Position numbers and translations under genes: made by a program. The notes under the pieces are model-generated. The model did no database searches. It was not told where the DNA came from and was given only the letters and a program-made list of their open reading frames with translations. Source: WTGA01 sp965231865 (GTDB lineage Bacteria > Pseudomonadota > Gammaproteobacteria > Arenicellales > Poriferihabitantaceae). Taken from it: DNA of 64,000 nt. Below, in pieces: positions 8,926 through 17,574 of the stretch (positions are counted from its first letter, which is position 1; every line of letters begins with the position of its first letter). The stretch lies in contig CBDDOJ010000001.1 in the NCBI GenBank assembly GCA_965231865.1, positions 1,178,001-1,242,000 of the forward strand, given 5' to 3'.

Positions 8926-9465
8926 ATGTTATTCAATTCCAGTGCCCGATTTGGGGCAATCACCATTGCCATCCACTGGGTTTCTGCCGTGGTGATCATC
9001 GGACAGTTTTGCACGGGCCTGTATATGCTGTCCCTGGATTACTATGATCCCTACTACAACGTCCTGCCTTATTACCACAAGAGCATTGGAATCCTGTTCG
9101 CGGTACTGCTTTTCATTCGAATCCTGTGGACCGCAATGAATCCACGGCCGGTGCCGGCAAAAGGGGTGTCTGACCGGGAGCACAAGATGGCTCTCTTTAC
9201 CCATAAAACCCTGTTGGGACTGCTGGTCACCGTGGTCGTGTTCGGTTACCTGATCTCCACGGCGGATGGCAGCAGTATCCGGGTATTCAACCTGTTTGAG
9301 GTTCCGGCAACGCTCTCGTCCACCAACCAGGAGGACTGGGCCGGGGAACTGCACTACTGGTTCGCACTGTCGGTGGTCCTGCTCTCGGGTATCCATACAC
9401 TCGCTGCACTCAAGCACCATTTCATAGACCGGAATGAAACACTGGTCAGAATGCTGGGGCGATAA
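8926..9465 (+). CDS. Cytochrome b561 family protein
   Basis: A 179-residue four-helix membrane protein. Potential haem-b ligands are His17 (AIHWVS), His51 (YYHKSIG), His143 (ELHYWF) and His157 (SGIHTLAAL), the two pairs expected for diheme bacterial cytochrome b561. Helices lie at about 11-33, 51-71, 93-113 and 145-163. Family members pass electrons from quinol to periplasmic acceptors, superoxide or partner enzymes. The ATG at 8926 was chosen because MLFNSSARFG begins the conserved N-terminus. It stands alone with no partner gene beside it, so its redox partner is unknown. Confidence 0.85.
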   Translation: MLFNSSARFGAITIAIHWVSAVVIIGQFCTGLYMLSLDYYDPYYNVLPYYHKSIGILFAVLLFIRILWTAMNPRPVPAKGVSDREHKMALFTHKTLLGLLVTVVVFGYLISTADGSSIRVFNLFEVPATLSSTNQEDWAGELHYWFALSVVLLSGIHTLAALKHHFIDRNETLVRMLGR

Positions 9466-9509
9466 TCGGCAACCCCCGGACAGGGTTCGCCCTCACTGCA
9501 ACGCAAAGT

Positions 9510-9519
9510 CGATTAAGCC
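9510..9519 (+). repeat. Left copy of 10-bp target-site duplication
   Basis: CGATTAAGCC directly abuts the left inverted repeat of the IS4-family element and is repeated at 10970-10979. Ten bases is in the range known for the IS4 family. Confidence 0.9.
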
Positions 9520-10969
9520 CAATACTGTTGCTTTAAGCAGATATTCGAATAATTTCCGGGTCCCATAGCTGTATTTCCCGTGACAGCGGTCCCCGTTTTC
9601 GCAATGGATAATTGCTCATTTTTCTTTTCACGCCACGGGGTTTTTTCTGTCCGCGGCTTGAGACGGTCCGTTCTTCCAGGATTTCACGGATCAGATGATC
9701 CGTCTGATGCTCTGGGGGGGAAACCACCGGGTTGTATGATCCGGCGGCGCATGACCCGTGTGGCATGTACGAAGGATAGTCGGTCGGGATCTTCCCGCGC
9801 CGTTCCGGCGGCTTCATGAATCAGCCGTCGAACCGCGTAGTGGGCCAACATCAGGCCGTCGATTTCCTGGTAGACAAGTTCCGGGGTTTTGCTTCTCAGG
9901 ATCGCTCCGGGTCCTAGAAGATGGGTTTTGATTTCGTCGTAGGTGGTCTCGATTTCCCATCGTTCGTGATACAGCGCAGCCAGTTCTTCGGCCGGGGCCT
10001 GTTCCGGGTCCAGGATCGTGGTGGCCAACCGGTAGATTTCATCCCTCCCATCGAACCGATAGGCGATGATTCGGATCGGGCGCTCCCCGGTGCTTTTTCG
10101 GCGGTCCCGACCACTGCCGCGGATCACGCTTCGCCACGATCCATCCGCCAGGGCTTCGTGCACTGGAAAGGCATGATTTCCCTTGAGCCGCCACAACAGG
10201 TCGGCACCGGTCTCGGCGGCACGGCTCCACAACGGAAAACCACAGTAATAGCGGTCTGCCAGCACCAGCATGCCCGGAGAGAATTCGTCGAGCAGACGCT
10301 CCGCCTGTTCCGCTTCGCTCTCACGAAACGGACCCGCCGTCCAGGCCAGAGCAGCCCGGGTGCCCAGTTCCACCATCATCGTGACCCGGGCCTGGGGAAA
10401 CGCCGAATCGCCGCGACTGGATGCCGGCAACCCGAATACCTCCCGGTTGCGTACTTCATCCGGCAAATTCAGTGTCGAACCGTCAAAGGCCACCAGGCGC
10501 CATCCCCGATACCATGATCCAACGGTTTCGCGGGTGGCCAACGGAACCACGCAACGCTCCCGCAAGGCGGAAAACGGTGCCGTCCCCAGACGGGACCGGG
10601 CCCGGGAAATCGATGACTTCCCCGAAACCCGCATCGGCAGGTCCGCACAACTCCAACGCAAACCATCAACCAGACAACGCAAGACCTCCCGAGTCGATAC
10701 CGAACGAAACAGGGCCATCACGATGACGTAATACACCATCACCTCCGCAGGCAAATCCCGCCGACGGCGACTTTCCTGTCCTCCAGAACTTAACGCCGAA
10801 CAGACCACCTCACGCGGATAAAACCGCGAGATTACATTGACACTCATATAGTCGGAAAGACGCGCACCACCTGGAAGCGTGGCCTGCGTTCGGGCCATGA
10901 CTATCCTCCCCATGTAAAACCGAATGAGGAGGATTCAAACATAAATATTTCCTTAAAGCAACAGTATTG
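9520..10969 (-). mobile_element. IS4-family insertion sequence with target duplication
   Basis: A 1450-bp element. Its ends, CAATACTGTTGCTTTAAG at 9520-9537 and the exact reverse complement at 10952-10969, extend with about two mismatches to some 24 bases. Flanking 10-bp direct repeats (9510-9519 and 10970-10979) record the insertion. It encodes one IS4-type transposase on the minus strand. The insertion point is within the last codons of folK, so the right inverted repeat now supplies the folK stop codon. Perfect target duplications suggest a fairly recent insertion. Confidence 0.93.
9533..10913 (-). pseudogene. IS4-family transposase, frameshifted near its C-terminus
   Basis: The main frame (10913 to 9684) has an IS4 N-terminal domain, then a DDE core: first Asp in RLVAFDGSTLNLPD, second in MLVLADRYYCGFPLW, and the YREK-type signature in YHERWEIETTYDEIKTHL. 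It ends abnormally after a C run on the coding strand (the G run 9714-9720 of the given strand). The natural tail continues in another frame down to 9533: EHQTDHLIREILEERTVSSR and then RGVKRKMSNYPLRKRGPL. Seven C where six would keep the frame explains the break. The catalytic triad is intact but the basic C-terminal tail is lost unless the slip is corrected. Confidence 0.85.
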
Positions 10970-11444
10970 CGATTAAGCCGAGTTTCTGCCCGGTTTGATT
11001 GAAATCCCGCCACATCTGCTTGTATGTCAACCCACTGACGGGATGGCACCAGTCCGGGTATAAATCTGCCAGGGGCTTGAGCACATAGGCATATTTCTCA
11101 ATCTCGTCCCGGGGAATATTGTATCCATCGGCGCGCAAGTTCTGGTGGCCAAAGAGGAGAACATCAATATCAAGCACCCGGTTGTCGAACGATTTCCTGC
11201 CCCGTATTCTTCCGCACGCTGTTTCAATCTCACGCAGGTCCGTGCACAGTTCCAACAGGGTGCGGGACCACTGGAATCCGATGACGAGATTTAAAAACGA
11301 TGGACCTTCAAATCCCACCGATTCGGTCTCATAAATGGGCGAAATTTCAATCGCGCCAAATTCTTGCCTGATTTTTCCAACGGCAAACCGAATATTGGTT
11401 TCGCGGTTAATGTTGCTGCCAAGACTCACGACAACCTGAGTCAC
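10953..11444 (-). CDS. folK: 2-amino-4-hydroxy-6-hydroxymethyldihydropteridine pyrophosphokinase, 3' end rewritten by IS4
   Basis: HPPK, 163 residues, transfers pyrophosphate from ATP to 6-hydroxymethyl-dihydropterin in folate synthesis. Conserved parts: VVSLGSNINRE near the start, FLNLVIGF, and RGRKSFDNRVLDIDVLLFG carrying the catalytic Asp residues. The reading frame crosses the target duplication into the IS inverted repeat and stops at 10953-10955, giving the tail GLI-AILLL. Joining across the duplication predicts the original tail GLI-DFALQ followed by TGA, the same length. Only the last five residues changed, so the enzyme is probably functional. Its start overlaps the folB stop by 4 bases. 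Confidence 0.9.
   Translation of the reverse strand: MTQVVVSLGSNINRETNIRFAVGKIRQEFGAIEISPIYETESVGFEGPSFLNLVIGFQWSRTLLELCTDLREIETACGRIRGRKSFDNRVLDIDVLLFGHQNLRADGYNIPRDEIEKYAYVLKPLADLYPDWCHPVSGLTYKQMWRDFNQTGQKLGLIAILLL
10970..10979 (+). repeat. Right copy of 10-bp target-site duplication
   Basis: Second copy of CGATTAAGCC, immediately outside the right inverted repeat of the IS4-family element and inside the folK coding sequence. Confidence 0.9.
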
Positions 11445-11797
11445 CCTTTCTCGCCCCTTTCAATAATGATGCCAACATCCCTGGCTCCCCGAACCGCGCC
11501 GAACTTGTTGATTTTTACCCGGCACCACCGGATTTCAAACTCGGTCAACAGGATGTCTGCGATTTCCTGCGCCAATCTTTCCACCAGGAAATTTTCGGAG
11601 GTTTTCACATACTGTTCCACGCGCTTTGAAACATCCTTGTAGCTCAAGGTGTCTTCGAGACGGTCACTGGCCGCAGCAAGCCTGGTATCAAAACCCATGT
11701 CCAGGTCAATGGTAATCGACTGGGTGATCTGCCTTTCCCATTCCCAGACCCCGATTACACAGTCGACTTTTAGGCCGTGAAGGTAAATAATGTCCAC
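11441..11797 (-). CDS. folB: Dihydroneopterin aldolase
   Basis: A 118-residue aldolase of folate synthesis (dihydroneopterin to 6-hydroxymethyl-dihydropterin and glycolaldehyde). Visible motifs: GVWEWER near residue 16-22 (catalytic Glu region), DTLSYKDVSKRVEQYV, FLVERLAQEIAD, and the C-terminal VKINKFGAVRGARDVGIIIER. By comparison with E. coli FolB (MDIVF...) the start is the GTG at 11797 (VDIIYLHGL); a further upstream ATG at 11848 would add 17 residues that do not fit the family. It runs into folK with a 4-base ATGA overlap, so both folate genes are coupled. It is divergent from plsY. Confidence 0.9.
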   Translation of the reverse strand: MDIIYLHGLKVDCVIGVWEWERQITQSITIDLDMGFDTRLAAASDRLEDTLSYKDVSKRVEQYVKTSENFLVERLAQEIADILLTEFEIRWCRVKINKFGAVRGARDVGIIIERGEKG

Positions 11798-11869
11798 AAT
11801 TGATATTAGACCAGTACGTTGCGGATCGTCCGGACAGGATGTATCCAATGTAATTCAAACGATACCACC

Positions 11870-12454
11870 ATGGAAATCGTCATTCTTCCACTGATCGCAT
11901 ACTGCGTGGGATCCATTTCCAGTGCGATTATAGTCTGTAAAGCCATGGGATTATCCGACCCGCGCACACTGGGGTCAAATAATCCCGGGGCGACCAATGT
12001 ACTTCGGATCGGCGGCAAGAAAGCGGCGGCAATCACGTTGTTGGGCGATGTTCTCAAAGGTTTTCTTCCCGTATTTGCGGTAAAATTCGCCACCGACGAC
12101 GCCACCACCATTGCCGTGGTGGGGGGGGCGGCCTTCCTCGGCCACCTGTTCCCGCTGTTCTTTGGCTTCAAGGGGGGCAAAGGGGTGGCTGCCGCGCTGG
12201 GCGTATTTATCGGCACGAGTCTCCCGGTCACATTGATCCTGATGTCGGTCTGGCTGGCCGTTGCCGTCATCTTCCGTTATTCTTCTGTTGCCGCACTGAC
12301 TGCTGCAACCTGTGCGCCCCTGCTGGTGCTCTGGATATTGCCTGAAACGGCTTATTTTGTTCTTGCACTGTTCATCGGTACATTGCTGTTCTGGCGACAC
12401 AAAGCGAATATTTCCCGTTTTATTGCCGGGAATGAAAACAGGATTCAATGGTAG
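11870..12454 (+). CDS. plsY: Acyl-phosphate glycerol-3-phosphate acyltransferase
   Basis: A 194-residue membrane enzyme that acylates glycerol-3-phosphate from acyl-phosphate, the first step of phospholipid synthesis in the PlsX/PlsY route. The signature motifs are GSNNPGATNVLR (about residues 36-47) and HLFPLFFGFKGGKGVA in the second cytoplasmic loop; five or so hydrophobic helices surround them. The start MEIVILPLIAY was taken because it begins the first helix; an ATG at 11819 is upstream but out of character. plsY divergent from folB and near tsaD is a widespread gammaproteobacterial arrangement. Confidence 0.92.
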   Translation: MEIVILPLIAYCVGSISSAIIVCKAMGLSDPRTLGSNNPGATNVLRIGGKKAAAITLLGDVLKGFLPVFAVKFATDDATTIAVVGGAAFLGHLFPLFFGFKGGKGVAAALGVFIGTSLPVTLILMSVWLAVAVIFRYSSVAALTAATCAPLLVLWILPETAYFVLALFIGTLLFWRHKANISRFIAGNENRIQW

Positions 12455-12463
12455 AACCACCGG

Positions 12464-13477
12464 CTACTCGATCTCTTCCAGGCTCCATCTTGGATACACC
12501 CCAAAGCTGCAGCTCCGATTCCTCTCTTTTTGCAGGTTGAATCGAAAATATCCGGCGTAGGCAATCATGGCTCCGTTATCGGTGCAGAATTCAGGTCTTG
12601 GGTAAAATACCTCGAAGCCAGTGTCAAGGGACAGTCCTTCCAGCTTTTCCCGCAAACGCCGGTTCGCGCCCACTCCCCCGGCAACAACCAGTCGCTTCCG
12701 CCTGGTGGCTTTGATTGCCCTGACACATTTTATTGCCAGGGTGTCCACCGCCGCCCGCTCAAATGCAAGCGCGATATCCGCGACAGTCTGGGGATCGAGT
12801 TCGTGCTGTTGTGCCGTGGTCAGGGCATGCGTCTTCAGACCGCTGAAACTGAAATCCAGTCCCGGCCGGTTGGTCATGGGCCGGGGAAACCGGAACCGAT
12901 CGGGATTTCCAGCCGTTGCAACCCGTGCGATCACCGGGCCCCCCGGATATCCGAGACCGAGCAATTTCGCCGTTTTATCGAAAGCTTCTCCTACTGCATC
13001 ATCCAGGGTTCTCCCCAGTATCCGGTATCGGCCCGGTGAGGGAACATCCACCAGCAACGTGTGTCCGCCTGACACCAGCAGTGCCAGCAACGGGAACTCG
13101 GGGGGGCACTCCTCCAGCATGGGGGCCAGCAAATGCCCTTCCATATGATGAACCCCCAATGCCGGCTTTTTCCATGCCTGTGCCAGGCTCTTGCCCAGTG
13201 AAGCACCTACCAACAGCGCTCCGGACAACCCCGGACCGGCGGTGTAGGCAACCCCGTCCGGCACCCTGGAATCATTTTCAGGTCCCGTGAACAGTTTGTC
13301 AATCAAGGGCAACAGGGTTCGTATATGGTCCCTGGCGGCCAACTCCGGGACCACACCGCCATACCGGCTGTGCAATTCGACTTGTGAAGCATGGTAATGG
13401 GAAACCAGTCCATGGTCGCTGTCATAGATGGCCGCAGCCGTATCATCACAGGAGGTTTCTATTCCCAGGATTCGCAT
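12464..13477 (-). CDS. tsaD: tRNA N6-adenosine threonylcarbamoyltransferase TsaD
   Basis: A 337-residue ASKHA-fold enzyme that, with TsaB and TsaE, moves the threonylcarbamoyl group onto A37 of ANN-decoding tRNAs. It starts MRILGIETSCDDT, has the metal-binding HHMEGH motif (His111, His115) and the nucleotide-binding LALLVSGGHTLL and VVAGGVGANRRLR segments, with the late Asp in EFCTDNGAMIAYAG. The start at 13477 is the standard one; the upstream frame to 13558 does not belong. It converges on plsY with only 9 bases between the two stop codons. The rpsU gene that often follows divergently is not next to it here. Confidence 0.95.
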   Translation of the reverse strand: MRILGIETSCDDTAAAIYDSDHGLVSHYHASQVELHSRYGGVVPELAARDHIRTLLPLIDKLFTGPENDSRVPDGVAYTAGPGLSGALLVGASLGKSLAQAWKKPALGVHHMEGHLLAPMLEECPPEFPLLALLVSGGHTLLVDVPSPGRYRILGRTLDDAVGEAFDKTAKLLGLGYPGGPVIARVATAGNPDRFRFPRPMTNRPGLDFSFSGLKTHALTTAQQHELDPQTVADIALAFERAAVDTLAIKCVRAIKATRRKRLVVAGGVGANRRLREKLEGLSLDTGFEVFYPRPEFCTDNGAMIAYAGYFRFNLQKERNRSCSFGVYPRWSLEEIE

Positions 13478-13760
13478 CGGTCTAATTTCAGGGAATGCGG
13501 CGGAAGATTCGTTGACAGAATATTTACGGGTCCCATGACTTCGTTCATCGTTCCCCACTCCATACCACGCAGAAGAAGGGTCCGGACTCCATCAATCACG
13601 GGGATTCGGGTTCATCCCATTCGGGCCGGCTTGTCCATGAAACGCGAAGTAATCTTTTCTTCTGTAAGCAGAGATATCATCCCCCTTGATTTACATTGTC
13701 CGGGATTGTTCGATAGTATACAGAAATGACAACACAAAATACCCCGGACCGTTTGGCGAC

Positions 13761-14480
13761 ATGACCGCAGTGGAGGATTTCCCGGATGCCGAATTTGCCA
13801 CGGAAGATGGCCTGCTTGCCCTCGGTGGCGACCTGAGCACCGAACGGCTGCTCAAGGCATATCGATGCGGGATCTTTCCGTGGTACAGCCCCGGCGAACC
13901 CATCCTGTGGTGGTCACCGGACCCCCGGTGTGTATTGTATCCGCATCAATTCAGGCCTTCCCGCAGCCTGAAAAAATCGATACGGAAAAACCGCTTCAAA
14001 TTCACATTCGACCAGGATTTTGAAAGTGTGATTGAGTATTGCGCAGCCCTCCGGATCCGGAAAACCGAAACCTGGATCACGGAAGAAATGAAGGCGGCCT
14101 ATATCCGGCTTCATCAATTGGGATATGCCCACTCAACGGAGGTCTGGAAAAATGGACAACTGGCAGGGGGATTGTACGGCATCGCCATGGGCAGCATGTA
14201 TTTCGGCGAAAGCATGTTTTCCCTGGTACCCGACGCATCCAAGGCCGCCTTGTACTGCCTCAGTTCCAGTCTTTGTGCGTGGCAGTATCATTTGATTGAC
14301 TGCCAGGTAACCTCCCCCCATCTGCTGAGCCTGGGGGCCACCGAAATACCAAGGCGGGAATTTCTTGGAAATCTGGAACGGGCCCTGTCCCAACCCGACA
14401 AAACCGGAACCTGGTCACCGCTGGATCCCGAAACCATGTTCACCCCGCAACCCGGATATCGTGACCATTCCGCTGCATAG
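13761..14480 (+). CDS. aat: Leucyl/phenylalanyl-tRNA--protein transferase
   Basis: A 239-residue enzyme that adds Leu or Phe to proteins with N-terminal Arg or Lys, marking them for ClpS/ClpAP degradation. Motifs include EDGLLALGGDLS, AYRCGIFPWY, ILWWSPDPR, GGLYGIAMGSMYFGESMFS and the HLLSLGATEIPRREFL tail region. The start at 13761 (MTAVEDFPDAEFA) fits the usual N-terminus; the frame extends to 13686 without a family match. Its 3' end overlaps the next gene by 20 bases, pairing both bacterial N-degron transferases. Confidence 0.93.
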   Translation: MTAVEDFPDAEFATEDGLLALGGDLSTERLLKAYRCGIFPWYSPGEPILWWSPDPRCVLYPHQFRPSRSLKKSIRKNRFKFTFDQDFESVIEYCAALRIRKTETWITEEMKAAYIRLHQLGYAHSTEVWKNGQLAGGLYGIAMGSMYFGESMFSLVPDASKAALYCLSSSLCAWQYHLIDCQVTSPHLLSLGATEIPRREFLGNLERALSQPDKTGTWSPLDPETMFTPQPGYRDHSAA

Positions 14481-15174
14481 ACCCCGGTTTTTTTTGTCGG
14501 CCCCCTACGCCTGTCCTTATCTCGAATCGGAAACGGCAACGACGATGGTAATGGATACGGATTCCGGCATCGACCATCAATTGTTTTCCCTGTCACTCAA
14601 GTCCGGTTTCCGGCGAAGCGGAAAGATTGTTTACCGGCCTTATTGCCGGAACTGCAATGCCTGTGTATCGGTCAGGATTCCCGCCAGCGAGTATCTGCCG
14701 AACCGGGCCCAGCGCCGATGCTACAAGCGAAACCGGGATGTTTACACCACCATGGTCCCCGCCGGTTTCAGCGAAGAACACTTCGAATTGTTTTGCCGCT
14801 ACCAGTCCTGGCGCCACTCCGGCGACAACATGGACCATAACGACCCGGACCGGTACAGGGAATCCATGGTGGACTCCCCCATTGACAGCGTATTTTTGGA
14901 ATTCCGCATCAATGAAAGACTGGTCGGCGTGTCGGTGTGCGACTTGCCCGATGACGGAATGTCCGCGGTCTACACCTATTTCGACCCGGCCATGGCAAAA
15001 CGCAGTCTTGGAACCTATGCCATTATGAAGCAGATTGAGTATGTCCGGGAGGTGGGCCTTGACTGGCTGTACCTTGGATACTGGATCAATGGATGCAGTA
15101 AAATGTCGTATAAAAGCAACTTCAGGCCGCTGTTCGGGTTCATCAACCAGGAGTGGCGGATCCTCAACAGTTGA
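14461..15174 (+). CDS. bpt: Aspartate/glutamate leucyltransferase
   Basis: A 237-residue homologue of eukaryotic arginyltransferase ATE1, of the bacterial Bpt type that adds Leu to N-terminal Asp or Glu. The N-terminal Cys motif is APYACPYLE and then YRPYCRNCNACVSVRI, and the C-terminal catalytic part has SLGTYAIMKQIEYVREVGLDWLYLGYWI. A GTG at 14461 (VTIPLHRPRFFLSAPY) is the best start; in-frame upstream codons lie deep in aat. Overlap with aat implies coupled translation of the N-end-rule enzymes. Confidence 0.93.
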   Translation: MTIPLHRPRFFLSAPYACPYLESETATTMVMDTDSGIDHQLFSLSLKSGFRRSGKIVYRPYCRNCNACVSVRIPASEYLPNRAQRRCYKRNRDVYTTMVPAGFSEEHFELFCRYQSWRHSGDNMDHNDPDRYRESMVDSPIDSVFLEFRINERLVGVSVCDLPDDGMSAVYTYFDPAMAKRSLGTYAIMKQIEYVREVGLDWLYLGYWINGCSKMSYKSNFRPLFGFINQEWRILNS

Positions 15175-15262
15175 TCGCCTCCCGGACCCAGGGCGACAAC
15201 CGGCGCACCGGCACTCCCCGGAACCCGAAAACAGACCCCGGCAACCCGCTGCCGGCTGGCCA

Positions 15263-16042
15263 CTACACGGCCTGATCCAGTTTCGCCCCGTCGTCGTCCG
15301 TGTCCCGTTTCAGGAAACGGCAACAGTATAATCCTGCCTCGAACAGGGCCCAGACCGGCAATGCAAGCAGCGTCTGGGAAAAGATGTCCGGCGGCGTGAG
15401 GAGCATGCCCACTACAAATGCCGAGACAATGATATAGGGGCGCTTTTTCTTCAGGCTGGGGACATCGGTAACCCCCATGTGCACCATCAGCATGGTTGCA
15501 ACCGGCACTTCAAAGGCAACCCCAAAGGCGAAAAACAACTTGATGACAAAACTCAGGTACGCGTTGATATCGGTCATCACCGCCACCCCTTCTGGAGCAG
15601 TATTGGCAAAAAAGGTGAAAATGATGGGGAAGACCACAAAATACGAAAACAGAATCCCAAGATAAAACAGCCCGCTGCTGGAAATCAGCAACGGCATCAC
15701 CAGGCGTTTTTCCTTTTTGTACAGCCCGGGGGCAACAAATGCCCACAGCTGGTACAGCAGGTACGGAACAGCCAGTGCAAATGCACAGGCAAATGCAAAC
15801 TTGAACGGGACGAAAAAGGGTCCGTGAGGTTCCGTAGAGATCATGGTGTTACCTTCGGGCAACGCAGACATCAAGGGATTCGCCAAGACCTCATACAGTG
15901 TATTGGCAAAGGGGACCAGCAAGATGAAAAACACCAATACGGACAATATCCCCCGGAGCAGGCGGTCACGGAGTTCGATCAAATGGGAAACAAACGTCCC
16001 TTCCCCGGCGATTCCGTTTTCTTCGTTTTCAGCCATGGTCAC
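15263..16042 (-). CDS. tatC: Sec-independent protein translocase TatC
   Basis: A 259-residue inner-membrane protein, the twin-arginine signal receptor. It begins with an acidic cytoplasmic stretch and the conserved HLIELRDRLLRGILSV, followed by six hydrophobic helices; the first periplasmic loop has the PEGNTMISTEPHGPF segment with the P-E/F-x-x-x pattern and FFVPFKFAF. Start codons at 16042 or 16036 are both possible; the first overlaps the tatB stop by 4 bases. It is the third gene of tatABC, downstream of the his genes. Confidence 0.95.
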   Translation of the reverse strand: MTMAENEENGIAGEGTFVSHLIELRDRLLRGILSVLVFFILLVPFANTLYEVLANPLMSALPEGNTMISTEPHGPFFVPFKFAFACAFALAVPYLLYQLWAFVAPGLYKKEKRLVMPLLISSSGLFYLGILFSYFVVFPIIFTFFANTAPEGVAVMTDINAYLSFVIKLFFAFGVAFEVPVATMLMVHMGVTDVPSLKKKRPYIIVSAFVVGMLLTPPDIFSQTLLALPVWALFEAGLYCCRFLKRDTDDDGAKLDQAV

Positions 16043-16773
16043 TGCACCGTATCACCTGCACCGGGTTTTGTCGTCTTCCGGGCAGACGTTGATGCCCTGT
16101 GGGCCCTGGTGCCCACAAGCTGGGAGGGCTTCCTGGTGGCGACCTTCTTTGGCTTCAACTTCCTGGCTGTTTTGGTTGCGGATGGATTGCCGGGTGTCTT
16201 TTTCCGTACGGACCTACTTTTCGTTGTTTTCCTGGCCGATGAGGTTGCTTTTTTCCCCGGTGCTTTCTTCGCCGACGCTTTCTTTGAGGCAGTTTTCCTG
16301 GCCGATACTTTCTTTTTGGCTACTTTCTTTTTAGTTACTTTCTTTTTAGTTGTTTTCTTCTTGGCGGCCTTCTTTTTGGTTGCTTTCTTTTTGGCTGTTT
16401 TCTTTGCGGATACGGAGGGGTTCTTTGCCGGCGGCTTGGCGCCTTCCCCCCTGGTCGCCGCCTTGAGTTCATCCATGGATTGCTTCAGACCCTCTCCCGC
16501 TTCCTGAATTCCCAGCGGATCATTGTCCACACTGGCGATATCGCTGAGTTCCTGGGTTGTCGAGGTGAGTTCGTTTTTCAGCTCCCTGACCTGTGCAAAA
16601 TCCTCCGCATCCATTTGCTTTTTCACATCCGCCTGGACTTCTGCCAGCATCCGGCGTCCCTTGCCGACCCATAACCCTACCGTGCGGGCAGCACCGGGGA
16701 GTCGCTCCGGCCCAATGACAACGAGTGCGATGACGCCGATGAACGCCATCTCCCAAAAACCAATGTCAAACAT
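16039..16773 (-). CDS. tatB: Sec-independent protein translocase TatB with long lysine-rich tail
   Basis: TatB, 244 residues. The N-terminus MFDIGFWEMAFIGVIALVVIGPERLP is the standard transmembrane helix, hinge and start of the amphipathic helix. From about residue 115 to the end the chain becomes an alanine/lysine/threonine-rich low-complexity tail with repeated AKKK, TKKK and VTKKK units, like histone H1-type bacterial proteins. E. coli TatB has about 171 residues, so the tail adds some 70 or more. Part of tatABC, 16 bases after tatA and overlapping tatC. Confidence 0.92.
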   Translation of the reverse strand: MFDIGFWEMAFIGVIALVVIGPERLPGAARTVGLWVGKGRRMLAEVQADVKKQMDAEDFAQVRELKNELTSTTQELSDIASVDNDPLGIQEAGEGLKQSMDELKAATRGEGAKPPAKNPSVSAKKTAKKKATKKKAAKKKTTKKKVTKKKVAKKKVSARKTASKKASAKKAPGKKATSSARKTTKSRSVRKKTPGNPSATKTARKLKPKKVATRKPSQLVGTRAHRASTSARKTTKPGAGDTVQ

Positions 16774-16789
16774 GGGAGACTAAACCCGG

Positions 16790-17023
16790 TCAGGAATTTT
16801 TTTTGTCTACTCCCTGCTTTTCCGTTACAACCACCTCTTCCCCATCCTTGTCAGCCTCTTCAATCTGGTCAGTCGTGCTGTCTTCCTTCACGGCTTTTTT
16901 GAATCCCTTGATTGCGCCACCGAGGTCACCACCAAAGTTGCGCAGTTTCTTGGTCCCGAATATCAATAGCACAATGACCAATATGATCAGTAACTGTACA
17001 GGACTTATTCCACCAATACCCAT
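16790..17023 (-). CDS. tatA: Sec-independent protein translocase TatA
   Basis: A 77-residue pore-forming Tat component. It has a short periplasmic start, one membrane helix (PVQLLIILVIVLLIFGTKKL), the FGTKKLRNFGGDLGGAIKGFKKA amphipathic helix with its hinge, and an acidic C-terminal tail. First gene of tatABC, 148 bases after hisI. Confidence 0.95.
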   Translation of the reverse strand: MGIGGISPVQLLIILVIVLLIFGTKKLRNFGGDLGGAIKGFKKAVKEDSTTDQIEEADKDGEEVVVTEKQGVDKKNS

Positions 17024-17171
17024 AATTTGTTGTCTCCACTCAGGTTGTCTGATTTATACCGGGTCTTGTTTGCCAGTTCATCCTATGGAATATGGTTCTC
17101 TTCAACGAATATTCAAGCACCCACGCGACCTGGTCCGATTTTAGCGGGAAAACCGTCAAGGCGGAATGTTT

Positions 17172-17564
17172 TTAAGACGCAGCCGGGTATATTTCGGCCG
17201 GGTCTTTCAGGATGGGATCCACCTCTTCCCATTCACCGTCTCGATAGCGCCTGTAAAAACAGTTGTGCCTGCCGGTGTGGCAGGCGATTCCGCCTATCTG
17301 CTCCACCTGCATTAACACGACATCGCCGTCACAGTCGATCCGGATCTCCCTGAGCTGCTGCACATGGCCGGATTCCTCACCCTTGCGCCACAGTTTTTGC
17401 CGTGAGCGGGAAAAATAAATGGCCCTTCCCTCGGTCAGCGTGGCCTCAAGGGCCTCCCGGTTCATCCAGGCCACCATGAGCACTTTCCCGGTGTCGTGCT
17501 GTTGTGCAATGGCGGGAACCAGGCCCGCTTCGTTCCACTGTACCTGCTCAATCATGGCATTCAT
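17172..17564 (-). CDS. hisI: Phosphoribosyl-AMP cyclohydrolase
   Basis: A 130-residue monofunctional HisI that opens the adenine ring of PR-AMP in histidine synthesis. The Mg-binding segment IDCDGDVVL and the Zn-binding Cys residues in GGIACHTGRHNCFYRR are present. The start at 17564 (MNAMIEQVQW) lies 10 bases after the hisF stop; the open frame to 17591 overlaps hisF. No hisE follows before tatA, though hisI-hisE-tatABC is a common order in this class, so the pyrophosphohydrolase must be elsewhere. Confidence 0.93.
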   Translation of the reverse strand: MNAMIEQVQWNEAGLVPAIAQQHDTGKVLMVAWMNREALEATLTEGRAIYFSRSRQKLWRKGEESGHVQQLREIRIDCDGDVVLMQVEQIGGIACHTGRHNCFYRRYRDGEWEEVDPILKDPAEIYPAAS

Positions 17565-17574
17565 GTTAACCCGT

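Noticed and set aside
16260..16420. Repetitive TTTCTTTTT-type tract as a CRISPR or tandem DNA repeat
   Set aside because: It is the coding sequence of the lysine-rich TatB tail; units vary and there are no spacers.
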